A model generated the notes under the pieces. That model worked only from the letters and a program-made list of their open reading frames with translations. It was not told the origin of the DNA and did no database searches. Positions 23,962 to 32,968 of a stretch of DNA of 50,245 bases are shown piece after piece. Each line of letters starts with the position of its first letter. The first letter of the stretch is position 1. Both the position numbers and the translations under genes were made by a program. The DNA is from Lachnospiraceae bacterium (GTDB taxonomy: Bacteria; Bacillota; Clostridia; Lachnospirales; Lachnospiraceae): the NCBI GenBank assembly GCA_022790615.1, contig JAAVXK010000064.1, positions 1 through 50,245 on the forward strand, in the 5' to 3' direction.

Positions 23962-25267
23962 TCCACGCAAGATACCTTTGCTGTTCTCTCTCATATCCGT
24001 TTTCCGAGGGACAGTAAAACTGTACCCCGGCATATTCGTCCGGAAGATACTGCTGCTCGACATAATTCTTTTCATATTCATGCGCATACTTATAAGCCGT
24101 ACCGCGGCCAAGCTTTGCCGCTCCGGAATAATGCGCGTCCCGCAGATGGGCCGGAATCGGCGCCGCCGGTTCATCTGCCGCCGCATTCATAGCCTTATCA
24201 ATTGCCGATATGGCGGAATTGCTTTTGGGAGCGCACGCAACGTAGGCCGCCGCCTGCGCGAGTACAATCCGTCCTTCCGGCATACCAAGCCTCTCAACCG
24301 CAAGCGAGGCTGACGTCGCTACCACAAGGGCGTTCGGGTCGGCGTTGGATACGTCTTCCGCCGCGCATATCATAATTCTTCTCGCAATGAACGCCGGTTC
24401 TTCTCCCGCATCTATCATTCTTGCAAGATAATACACCGCGGCGTCAGGGTCAGATCCCCTCATACTTTTTATAAATGCCGATATCGTATCGTAATGATTA
24501 TCCCCTTTTTTATCATATTTCAAAACCTTTTTCTGAATACATTCCGACGCAACGTCAAGCGTAATATGGATTACGCCGTCGTCCGAAGGTTCTGTCGTAA
24601 GAACACCGATTTCAACCGCATTCAGGGCATTTCTCGCGTCTCCCGCGGCCGCCCCTGCAAGAAATGAAAGAGCGTCGTCGTCAATTACCGCATTGTACAC
24701 TCCCATACCCCTGTCTTTGTCTGTAAGCGCTCTCTTTATAAGAATCTTGACGTCGTCGGACGACAGCGGTTTTAATTCAAAAAGCTGCGACCTTGAGAGA
24801 AGCGCGCCGTTCACCTCAAAAAACGGGTTCTCGGTCGTCGCCCCTATAAGGACGATCGTACCGTCTTCAACAAATGGAAGAAGATAATCCTGCTGGCTCT
24901 TATTGAACCGGTGAATCTCGTCAACAAACAATATCGTCTTGTTTCCGTACATTCCAAGATTATTTTTGGCCTCCTTTACAACCTCCTCCATATCCTTCTT
25001 TCCGGCAGACGTCGCGTTAATCTGTGTAAATACCGCGCTTGTAGTATTCGCAATTACTTTCGCAAGCGTGGTTTTTCCGGTACCCGGAGGGCCGTAAAAT
25101 ATAACGGAGCTGAGCTTGTCCGCCTTAATCGCACGGTAAAGAAGCTTATCCCTGCCTACAATATGCTGCTGTCCGACTACGTCCTCAAGTATAACGGGCC
25201 TCATTCTTGATGCAAGCGGCGCTTCCTTTTCCTTTTTATTCTCACTCATATAATCAAACAAATCCAT
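23936..25267 (-). CDS. rarA: RarA/MgsA, replication-associated recombination AAA+ ATPase
   Basis: 443 residues. RarA acts at stalled or blocked replication forks and interacts with SSB. It has an AAA+ core with Walker A GPPGTGKT, Walker B ILFVDEIHRFNKSQQD and sensor ATTENPFFEVN, then the MgsA C-terminal tetramerisation domain (KSMRGSDPDAAVYYLARMI, then PEGRIVLAQAAAYVACAPKSN). The start MDLFDYMSE is chosen over an ATG six codons upstream because it matches relatives; the ribosome site (GGGG) is weak in either case. It converges on the small membrane gene with a 26-base overlap. Confidence 0.93.
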   Translation of the reverse strand: MDLFDYMSENKKEKEAPLASRMRPVILEDVVGQQHIVGRDKLLYRAIKADKLSSVIFYGPPGTGKTTLAKVIANTTSAVFTQINATSAGKKDMEEVVKEAKNNLGMYGNKTILFVDEIHRFNKSQQDYLLPFVEDGTIVLIGATTENPFFEVNGALLSRSQLFELKPLSSDDVKILIKRALTDKDRGMGVYNAVIDDDALSFLAGAAAGDARNALNAVEIGVLTTEPSDDGVIHITLDVASECIQKKVLKYDKKGDNHYDTISAFIKSMRGSDPDAAVYYLARMIDAGEEPAFIARRIMICAAEDVSNADPNALVVATSASLAVERLGMPEGRIVLAQAAAYVACAPKSNSAISAIDKAMNAAADEPAAPIPAHLRDAHYSGAAKLGRGTAYKYAHEYEKNYVEQQYLPDEYAGVQFYCPSENGYEREQQRYLAWIKEKLEAH

Positions 25268-25324
25268 ATAAAAGCCCCAATCCATTTACTTTTTATAAAA
25301 CTTTTTTACTAAATGATTCTTATA

Positions 25325-25987
25325 TCATGCTTCCAAAAATATATGCACGCTGCCATCTTTAAGCACACCATACCATATCTCGCCCTCATTCTCAATAACC
25401 GCCGACGCAGATGTGGCTTCCAAAACCTTATTTTCTATCATATGATACATTTCTACAGGAACAGGCGCGATTATCTCCACATTATCGGTATAGATTGTTT
25501 CCTGAACAATTATTTCATTTGTGGACATAATATACTGCAGTTTACCGACACTGTTATAATCGGTATATATATGCATTTTTACCGCCGGACATTTCAATAC
25601 GACCTCGCTTGCCTCAAGCCCTTCCTTTACAGCCTGCGAATAAGCCCTTACAAGACCGCCTGTTCCAAGAAGCGTTCCTCCAAAATATCTTGTGACGACA
25701 ACAAGGACATTGCGCAGCTCCTGCCCAAGCAGAACGTCAAGCATCGGCCGCCCCGCCGTCCCCTGCGGCTCTCCGTCGTCGCTGCATCTTTGTTTTTCCG
25801 CGTGAACGCCTATAACATATGCGTAACAGTTATGTCTGGCATCCCAGTACTGCTTTTTTATCTTTTCTATGACGACAAGCGCCTCCTCTTCGTCCGAGAC
25901 AGGAAACACATTGGCAATAAAACGGGATTTTTTCTCTACAATTTCACCTGTGCCGCCATTATATACAATCTTATACGCTTTCGACAT
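25325..25987 (-). CDS. YigZ/IMPACT family protein
   Basis: 220 residues of the UPF0029/YigZ family. It starts MSKAYKIVYNGGTGEIVEKK, followed by SRFIANVFPV. The family signature is DDGEPQGTAGRPMLDVL, followed by VVVTRYFGGTLLGTGGLVRAY. The second, ferredoxin-like domain spans about residues 135-215. Eukaryotic IMPACT regulates Gcn2; bacterial members are thought to act with ribosomes or translation factors, without a settled role. GGAGG lies close before the ATG. An inverted repeat at 26018-26068 lies in its upstream region. Confidence 0.9.
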   Translation of the reverse strand: MSKAYKIVYNGGTGEIVEKKSRFIANVFPVSDEEEALVVIEKIKKQYWDARHNCYAYVIGVHAEKQRCSDDGEPQGTAGRPMLDVLLGQELRNVLVVVTRYFGGTLLGTGGLVRAYSQAVKEGLEASEVVLKCPAVKMHIYTDYNSVGKLQYIMSTNEIIVQETIYTDNVEIIAPVPVEMYHMIENKVLEATSASAVIENEGEIWYGVLKDGSVHIFLEA

Positions 25988-26017
25988 AACGCCTCCATTT
26001 CCAGCATGAGCATATTA

Positions 26018-26068
26018 TATAATCCCTGAATATAATACGCCAAAATCCGCACTATATCAGGGATTATA
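26018..26068. repeat. 12-bp inverted repeat upstream of the yigZ-family gene
   Basis: TATAATCCCTGA (26018-26029) and TCAGGGATTATA (26057-26068) are perfect reverse complements 27 bases apart. It lies between the end of the surface-protein gene and the yigZ-family start. No U-run follows on either strand. It may be an operator or a weak transcript end. Confidence 0.5.
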
Positions 26069-26167
26069 ATACAATTTCGTTTCAGGGTTTTAATAACCTT
26101 TTAAGATAATTAAGCTTTGCATACATAATCATATTACGCAGTTAAAAATCTTATCGTATCGTTTCTG

Positions 26168-28291
26168 CTACTTAATCTTAATCGTCCTTGTAAACTTCTT
26201 TGTCGCGCCGTTCTTAGCTTTAACAGTAATTACTACCTTGGCGGTTCCACGCTTCTTAGCCTTAATCTTAACGCTCTTTTTGGACGCCGTGACTTTGACA
26301 AGTTTCTTTCCCGACTTAATCTTGTATGAAACTTTTTTCACTGCAGAACCTTTTACCTTAACTTTAAATGTAACAGCCTTCTTAACAGAAAGCTTTGTAG
26401 AAGCTTTTCCGCTGAGACTTATCTTGACCGTGCTTTCAGGCGCCGTGCTTCCGTCCGTCGGATTCTGTCCTACAGGAGGAGTCGTCACGTTCTGTGAAGA
26501 ATCCTTTGAGCCGCCCTGATTCGACGTATTCCCTGAATCTGAACCTCCCTTATCCGGTTCAGGCTGTGCCGTAACCGCTACCTTAACGGACGCCTTGATT
26601 TCACTATTATATTTTGATGTTACCGTTATTATGGCTTCCCCTGCTCCTGCCGCGGTAATGACAGCGCCGCTGCCGTCGCCCCAAACTGAGGCTACAGCCG
26701 CGTCAGACGTGGAATATTCAACGCTTTTATCCGTCGCATCCTCCGGTTTAACTATACAGCCTATATTACATGTCTCGCCGCTCTTTATCGAAATAACGGC
26801 GTCGCCCGCATACTCATTTCCGCTGCCGTCTGTAATAGCAATTGTCTTTACCGGCTGTACCACAGTTACGGTACACTCGGCAATCTTCTCACCCACATCC
26901 GTTCTGACAGCAGTTACCGTTGCCGAACCCGGCTTCAAAGCCTCCAGCGTTACTTTCGATGTAGAATTACCGGAACCTGCGGCAAACTGCGCCGTTCCAA
27001 TCTTAACTACGTCATCTTTACTGGTCTTCCACTCGATTACGTCGGAGGATGCGGCGTTAAATGTTGCCGTAAGCTCTCCCGACGCCTTTCCGTCATCGTC
27101 CAACACAAGCGTAATCTCGCTTTTATCAAGCGAAACCTGCCTTTCAGGAATTACATTATATTCAATGGCTGCCGCCTTACCAAGATATGCGTTATATGCA
27201 TATACCGTCGTGGAACCGATAGCTTTTGCTTCGGCCTCTCCGCTGTATACGTCGACAGATACGACCGATGGGTCGGCCGAATAATATGAAATACGGTCGG
27301 TTATATCCTGAACGCCGTTATCAAGCGCTATCTTCGCCTTATAACCTACCTCCGCATTAACTGCCGTTCCCGCAATCTTATTTGCATGTACGGGAGACTG
27401 TACCGGAGCAATTTCAATACCGTTAAGCCTTGCAGTCACAACTTTGTCCGCAATATCGGCACCGTTAATGGCCCCGTCGGTTCCCTCATACAAATCTATG
27501 GACTTGACGCCCTTGGTATCAGGCTCCTCCTGCTCGGAAGCGTTAATTACATCCCCGGCCTTTATCTTATGCGACGCCTCGTGCGAAGCGTCATTTAATG
27601 CAGCGTCAGAAAATGACGCCTTGAGGGTTCCATAGCCTTCTCCGTTATCTTTCACATCAACAACGTATACGAGCTCGGTCTTTGTCGCTCCGTAGAACTG
27701 GCCGCCGCCGGCCGAAGTCTGCTCGTATGTCACGGCATAGTCCGCGCTCCCGGCCTTAAACGACTCGTCGTTGAATCTTACAAATGTTGTGTTGTCATGA
27801 CCTGCCGTCTTATTACCAGTATATACCGCTACATAATACTGTCCAACAGGAAGGTCGATACTAAAGCTGTATTCTTCGCCGTCCGGTGAGAATACCCAGT
27901 CCTTAAAATAATTTCCTCCGGCTGTAGTGATTCCTGCAGGAACGACCCTGTCAAATCCCATCTTCTGCTTAACAGCCGCTTCTTTTTTGTACACATCCTG
28001 TACGGTTGTGCTCTCATACAGCCAGTTTCCCCTTCCCTCTACAGGCTCGGCCGTCTCAATTTCACCTAACGCCTGCTTAAGCTGAATCTGGTCGCTGCTT
28101 GCAAGTCCCGGTATCGGATTGCCTTCCCCGTCAAGGTCTTTTGTAACTCCGAAGTCGATGACAACCGACTTCTGCCAGTCCGAGGTGTCAACCGCCGCTT
28201 TAGCAGCTTTTTCAGGCATATAGATGCCCGCCGCCATAACCGCCATTCCGGCAGAAACGGCTATAATTCTCTTGAATACATTTTTTTGCAT
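26168..28291 (-). CDS. Secreted multidomain protein with Ig-like (Big-type) domains
   Basis: 707 residues. The signal peptide spans residues 1-33 (KRIIAVSAGMAVMAAGIYM, then PEKAAKA). Residues 40-245 (KSVVIDFGVTKDLDG, then YSFSIDLPVGQYYVAVYTGN) resemble galactose-binding-like modules attached to polysaccharide-degrading enzymes. Residues 285-575 hold two or three bacterial Ig-like (Big_2-type) repeats (SVDVYSGEAEAKAIGSTTVY; ALKPGSATVTAVR; SDAAVASVWGDGSGAVITA). A Gly/Ser/Thr/Pro linker (577-624) leads to a very lysine-rich Ig-like tail (625-707). No LPXTG anchor or catalytic motif is seen, so it is probably a wall- or glycan-binding protein held by charge. Preceded by GGGAGG. Confidence 0.75.
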   Translation of the reverse strand: MQKNVFKRIIAVSAGMAVMAAGIYMPEKAAKAAVDTSDWQKSVVIDFGVTKDLDGEGNPIPGLASSDQIQLKQALGEIETAEPVEGRGNWLYESTTVQDVYKKEAAVKQKMGFDRVVPAGITTAGGNYFKDWVFSPDGEEYSFSIDLPVGQYYVAVYTGNKTAGHDNTTFVRFNDESFKAGSADYAVTYEQTSAGGGQFYGATKTELVYVVDVKDNGEGYGTLKASFSDAALNDASHEASHKIKAGDVINASEQEEPDTKGVKSIDLYEGTDGAINGADIADKVVTARLNGIEIAPVQSPVHANKIAGTAVNAEVGYKAKIALDNGVQDITDRISYYSADPSVVSVDVYSGEAEAKAIGSTTVYAYNAYLGKAAAIEYNVIPERQVSLDKSEITLVLDDDGKASGELTATFNAASSDVIEWKTSKDDVVKIGTAQFAAGSGNSTSKVTLEALKPGSATVTAVRTDVGEKIAECTVTVVQPVKTIAITDGSGNEYAGDAVISIKSGETCNIGCIVKPEDATDKSVEYSTSDAAVASVWGDGSGAVITAAGAGEAIITVTSKYNSEIKASVKVAVTAQPEPDKGGSDSGNTSNQGGSKDSSQNVTTPPVGQNPTDGSTAPESTVKISLSGKASTKLSVKKAVTFKVKVKGSAVKKVSYKIKSGKKLVKVTASKKSVKIKAKKRGTAKVVITVKAKNGATKKFTRTIKIK

Positions 28292-28394
28292 GTCCTTTTC
28301 CTCCCGTTTCCATTAAAATATATAATGCTTAGTAATATTTCTTATGCATCATTTTAACATAAATAAGCACGTTTTGACTAGAGTATTTTTTAAT

Positions 28395-28423
28395 TTGCCA
28401 TCCGGCTTTTTTTTTGATATAAT
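28395..28423 (+). promoter_or_regulatory. Promoter of the penicillin-binding protein gene
   Basis: TTGCCA (28395-28400), a 17-base spacer containing nine T, then TGATATAAT with TATAAT at 28418-28423. This is a near-consensus promoter about 50 bases before the start codon. Confidence 0.75.
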
Positions 28424-28475
28424 TAGCTTCAAATCGGATATATTATGAATGAAATGCCCTAAAAAGGAGATTCAT

Positions 28476-30887
28476 ATGAATTACAGCAGAAAAGCCACTT
28501 CTACAAGGCTGAAACTGTTAACCTCGTCGCAGAGACGAATCCTATCAAAAATAAATGTTTTTTCTTTCAGGATGTTACTGGTTCTTTTTGTAGCGCTTGT
28601 CGTATGCGGAACAGCCGCCGCATTTGGCATACTGAAAGGAATTATAGATAATGCTCCCAGCATAGAGACAATCGACGTGTCGCCTGACGGATATTCGACA
28701 AAGATATATGATTCTGCCGGGAATATTACGCAGACCCTTGTCGGCCAGGATGCAAACAGAATCTATGTCTCTCTTGACCAGATCCCCGTTTCAGTGCAGA
28801 ACGCATTCATCGCTATCGAGGATGCGCGTTTCAGAGAGCATAACGGAATAGATATTAGGGGTATATTCAGGGCGGGATTTGCGGCCATTACAGAGTGGGA
28901 TTTGAGCCAAGGCGCCAGTACAATCACACAGCAGCTTATCAAAAACACTGTTTTTGACGGAGGTCTCGAAAGCACCGACCTTGCACGAATAAAACGTAAA
29001 ATACAGGAACAGTATCTCGCGGTACAGTTAGAAGACGTGCTTGATAAAGATACGATACTGGAATATTATCTTAATACAATCAACTTAGGGCAGAATACTC
29101 TCGGCGTCGAGGCGGCTTCGCGCAGATATTTTGGAAAACATGTAAATGAACTTACTATATCTGAAGCGTCCGTTATAGCCGGAATCACCCAGAACCCATC
29201 GCAGTACAATCCTATATCGCACCCTGACGACAACAGGGAAAAGCGCGCCATAGTACTGGAATACATGCGGGAACAGGGCTTCATTGACGACGCTATATAC
29301 AATGACGCACTGTCTGACGATGTTTACACCCGCATTGCGGAGTATAATGAGAGCTACTCGTCGTCCGACTCAAACTCCGTATCGTCGTATTTTAACGACG
29401 CTTTGTTTGAACAGGCATTAAATGATTTGAAGGAACAGCTCGGTTATACAGAAACACAGGCTTACAACGCTCTGTACCGCGGCGGTCTTTCGATATATTC
29501 GACACAGGACAGCGAAATACAGAAAATATGTGATAAAATCATTGAAGAACCGTCTTATTATCCCGCAAACACCGAATACCAGCTTTCTTACCAGCTTACA
29601 GTAATTGATGAAAACGGTAAGGAGACCAACTATAACGAACAGACGATGAAAGCGTATTTTCTAAAAAAAGAGCCTTCGTTTGATATATATTTTAAGGAAA
29701 AAAAATCTGCCAAGCCTTATATTAAAAAGTATAAAAAGCACATACTCAAACAGGGCGGCGAAGTTCTCGGAGAAAATATAAATTATATACTGCAGCCGCA
29801 GGTTTCATTTGTTTTAATGGACCAGAAAAACGGACAGGTTCTGGCGCTAGTCGGCGGACGTGGTAAAAAAACCGGCTCAAGGACGCTGAATCGCGCAACC
29901 AATTCGTTAAGGCAGCCGGGTTCTACATTTAAAATACTTTCCACCTATCTTCCTGCATTTGATACGGCGGGAATGACGCTTTCCACAACGCAGATTGACG
30001 AAAAATACTACTATCCCGGAACAAACAAACAGGTAAGAAACTGGAACGGCGAAGTATACAAAGGCGTTACTACCCTCAGGGAAGGTATTGTCCAATCCAT
30101 GAACGTAGTTACCGTAAAAACTCTGGAACAGGTGACGCCGAAAACCGCGTTTGACTACCTTGTCAACCTCGGAATCTCATCCATTGTAGACAGCCGCACA
30201 GCCGAGGACGGAAAAATATACTCCGACATACAGCTGCCCATGGCGCTCGGCGGACTTACCGACGGCGTTTCAAACCTCGAGCTAACGGCCGCATACGCTT
30301 CCATTGCCAACAAGGGCGTGTACACGGAGCCCATACTGTATACAAAAATACTTGACCATGACGGAAATGTGCTTTTGGAAAAAACACCTGCAAAAAGACA
30401 GGTATTCAAAGACTCGACTGCATTTCTCCTGACGAGCGCAATGGAAGATGTTATCGACAGGGGAACCGGCACGCTTGCCAAATTTACGGAGATAGACATG
30501 GCGCAGGCCGGAAAAACCGGTACAACTTCAAGCGATATAGATTTGTGGTTTGAGGGATTCACTCCATACTACACAGCCGGCATATGGGGAGGCTGGGACC
30601 TCAACAAAGACCAGGATAACACAACATACCATAAAATATTGTGGAAAACAATTATGGAAAAAGTGCACGAGAAAAAGGGACTGAAAAATGTCGCTTTCAA
30701 AGTGCCTGACTCCGTAAAGCAGACGTCGATATGCAGCGCCTGCGGCAAACTCGCAGTCGACGCGTGCAGTCCGACCGGAACGCTGCGAACCGAATATTAC
30801 GCCGTCGACAATATTCCGAAAGACTATTGTTCCTGCCATAATACGGAAACAACCAAAGGCAATCTTCAGAAAGCAAATATGGAATAA
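28476..30887 (+). CDS. Class A penicillin-binding protein (PBP1-type)
   Basis: 803 residues: a bifunctional peptidoglycan glycosyltransferase and transpeptidase. A transmembrane anchor lies at about residues 32-53. The GT51 domain has catalytic E115 (AIEDARFREH) and GASTITQQLIKN. The transpeptidase domain has SxxK at S483-K486 (RQPGSTFK), SMN (541-543) and KTGT (680-683). The tail carries a cysteine cluster (CSACGKLAVDAC, then CSCH) that could bind metal. ATG at 28476 follows AAAAAGGAG; an in-frame ATG nine codons upstream is unsupported. It is a single plus-strand gene flanked by minus-strand units. Confidence 0.93.
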   Translation: MNYSRKATSTRLKLLTSSQRRILSKINVFSFRMLLVLFVALVVCGTAAAFGILKGIIDNAPSIETIDVSPDGYSTKIYDSAGNITQTLVGQDANRIYVSLDQIPVSVQNAFIAIEDARFREHNGIDIRGIFRAGFAAITEWDLSQGASTITQQLIKNTVFDGGLESTDLARIKRKIQEQYLAVQLEDVLDKDTILEYYLNTINLGQNTLGVEAASRRYFGKHVNELTISEASVIAGITQNPSQYNPISHPDDNREKRAIVLEYMREQGFIDDAIYNDALSDDVYTRIAEYNESYSSSDSNSVSSYFNDALFEQALNDLKEQLGYTETQAYNALYRGGLSIYSTQDSEIQKICDKIIEEPSYYPANTEYQLSYQLTVIDENGKETNYNEQTMKAYFLKKEPSFDIYFKEKKSAKPYIKKYKKHILKQGGEVLGENINYILQPQVSFVLMDQKNGQVLALVGGRGKKTGSRTLNRATNSLRQPGSTFKILSTYLPAFDTAGMTLSTTQIDEKYYYPGTNKQVRNWNGEVYKGVTTLREGIVQSMNVVTVKTLEQVTPKTAFDYLVNLGISSIVDSRTAEDGKIYSDIQLPMALGGLTDGVSNLELTAAYASIANKGVYTEPILYTKILDHDGNVLLEKTPAKRQVFKDSTAFLLTSAMEDVIDRGTGTLAKFTEIDMAQAGKTGTTSSDIDLWFEGFTPYYTAGIWGGWDLNKDQDNTTYHKILWKTIMEKVHEKKGLKNVAFKVPDSVKQTSICSACGKLAVDACSPTGTLRTEYYAVDNIPKDYCSCHNTETTKGNLQKANME

Positions 30888-30944
30888 AAAAGATAGCTTC
30901 CTCATGCGCATTTTCCGGATTTTTGTTTTTAAAGATTTTTGTTT

Positions 30945-32828
30945 TTACGCCTTTTTGCGCTTTTTACGGGCGCTATTATTGGCGTTCTTTCGAATATCTT
31001 TTCCGGCGCCGCCTCTGTGCCGCCCTCCGATTTTTCTAGGAGGAATCAGGCATTTACCGCTAAAACCTATTAAGTCAGAACGGCCGGCGCCAAGCAGCGC
31101 TTCTTTTACCAGTTCATAATTTTCCGGCCTTTTATACTGTATAAGCGCCCTCTGCATTGCCTTTTCATGCGGATTAACGGGTACATACACTTTCTCCATC
31201 GTAAGAGGGTTAAGCCCCGTATAATACATACATGTTGACACGGTTGAGGGCGTTGGGTAGAAATCCTGCACCTGTTCCGGCATGTAACCCAAATCCCTTA
31301 TATATTCCGCAAGCATGATTGCGTCTTTTATAGTCGAACCCGGATGCGAGGACATAAGATACGGCACAACATACTGTTTTGCACCAAACTTCTTATCGAT
31401 TCTCTCGAATCTCTTACAAAATTCGTTATACACCTCATTTGACGGCTTTCCCATAAGTGTAAGCACGTTTGGAGAAACATGCTCGGGCGCAGCCCGAAGC
31501 TGCCCGCTTACGTGATGCTTTACAAGCTCATTTAAAAAGACGTCGTTTTTATCTGCAAGTACATAATCATATCGTATGCCGGAACGCACAAACACCTTTT
31601 TTACTTTCGGAAGCTCTCTGATTTTTCGAAGCAGCTCCACATAGTCCTTATGGTCAGCTTTCAGATTGCCGCAGGGCTTCGGGAACAAACACTGTCTGTC
31701 ACGGCACACTCCCTTTGTAAGCTGTTTTTTGCACGACGCAGACCTGAAGTTAGCCGTCGGCCCTCCAACGTCATGGATATATCCCTTGAAATCCGGCTGT
31801 CTTGTCATTCTCTTTGCCTCGTCAATAATCGACTCGTGGCTCCTTGCCTGAACGATTCTCCCCTGATGAAATGTAAGCGCGCAGAAGTTACATCCCCCAA
31901 AGCATCCCCGGTTGCTCGTTATGCTGAATTTTACCTCATGTAACGCGCTGACCCCACCGGCTTTTTCATATGACGGATGGTAAGCGTACATGTATTTATA
32001 GGAATACACGTCGTCCATCTCCATCGTTGTAAGCGGATATGCGGGAGGGTTCTGCACAACGCATACGCCGTGCGGATATTCTTCAGCCATAACAGACGCC
32101 GTAAACGGGTCTGTATTGCCATATTGCATCCGGAAGCTCTCGGCGTAAGACCTCTTATCCTTTTTTATTGTCTCAAACTCCGGCAGCAGAAGCGCTTCTT
32201 TTGGTACATTTGCCCTGTTTGTCCTGTACACGGTTCCCCTGACATATGTTATATCCGACACATGGATTCCGGCGTCAAGAGCTTCGGCAAGCGCAAGCAT
32301 GGAATGTTCGCCCATGCCGTACATAAGTATATCGGCCGCAGAGTCGAGCAGAACCGAACGTTTTACCTTGTCGGACCAGTAATCATAGTGCCCCATTCGC
32401 CGAAGGCTCGCCTCGATGCCTCCTACGAGTATCGGAGTTTTTTTATACACGCGCCTAATAAGGTTTCCGTATACGGCTAACGCGTAATCCGGCCTCTTTC
32501 CGATAACTCCGCCGGGCGTATAGGCGTCGTTACGCCTTCTTTTCTTCGCGACGGTATAATGGTTTACCATAGAATCCATGTTGCCTGATGAAACCAGAAA
32601 TGCAAGACGAGGTTCCCCAAACACCTGTATACTCTTTTCATCCTTCCAGTCCGGCTGCGCGATGATTCCAACCTTATAGCCGTGGGCTTCGAGAAGCCTT
32701 GTAATAATAGCCATACCGAAAGAGGGGTGGTCGACATACGCATCGCCGCACACGTATACAAAGTCGCACTGCCGCCATCCTCTTTCCAACATTTCCTCTC
32801 TGTTAACCGGAAGAAACCCGCTCATCAT
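30945..32828 (-). CDS. ygiQ: YgiQ-family radical SAM protein
   Basis: 627 residues of the UPF0313/YgiQ family. An N-terminal B12-binding-like segment (DFVYVCGDAYVDHPSFGMAI) precedes the radical SAM core with CxxxCxxC in SNRGCFGGCNFCALTFHQGR, which holds a 4Fe-4S cluster. Later landmarks are KVFVRSGIRYDYVLAD and QVQDFYPTPSTVSTCMYYTG. The C-terminus is strongly basic (RRGGAGKDIRKNANN, then SARKKRKKA). The reaction is not known. It lies downstream of uvrC, separated by 140 very AT-rich bases, and converges on the penicillin-binding protein gene. Two adjacent ATG codons are equally possible starts. Confidence 0.9.
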   Translation of the reverse strand: MMSGFLPVNREEMLERGWRQCDFVYVCGDAYVDHPSFGMAIITRLLEAHGYKVGIIAQPDWKDEKSIQVFGEPRLAFLVSSGNMDSMVNHYTVAKKRRRNDAYTPGGVIGKRPDYALAVYGNLIRRVYKKTPILVGGIEASLRRMGHYDYWSDKVKRSVLLDSAADILMYGMGEHSMLALAEALDAGIHVSDITYVRGTVYRTNRANVPKEALLLPEFETIKKDKRSYAESFRMQYGNTDPFTASVMAEEYPHGVCVVQNPPAYPLTTMEMDDVYSYKYMYAYHPSYEKAGGVSALHEVKFSITSNRGCFGGCNFCALTFHQGRIVQARSHESIIDEAKRMTRQPDFKGYIHDVGGPTANFRSASCKKQLTKGVCRDRQCLFPKPCGNLKADHKDYVELLRKIRELPKVKKVFVRSGIRYDYVLADKNDVFLNELVKHHVSGQLRAAPEHVSPNVLTLMGKPSNEVYNEFCKRFERIDKKFGAKQYVVPYLMSSHPGSTIKDAIMLAEYIRDLGYMPEQVQDFYPTPSTVSTCMYYTGLNPLTMEKVYVPVNPHEKAMQRALIQYKRPENYELVKEALLGAGRSDLIGFSGKCLIPPRKIGGRHRGGAGKDIRKNANNSARKKRKKA

Positions 32829-32968
32829 TAACCCTTCTTTCCGCCAAATCGTACAACATCGCCTATATTTTTTATTTGCAACTTTTTTTATTACAACTAT
32901 TTTATCACAATTTTTTATCTACATCTTTTTCTGTTCAAACACATTTTAATTTATATCAAAATAATTAT

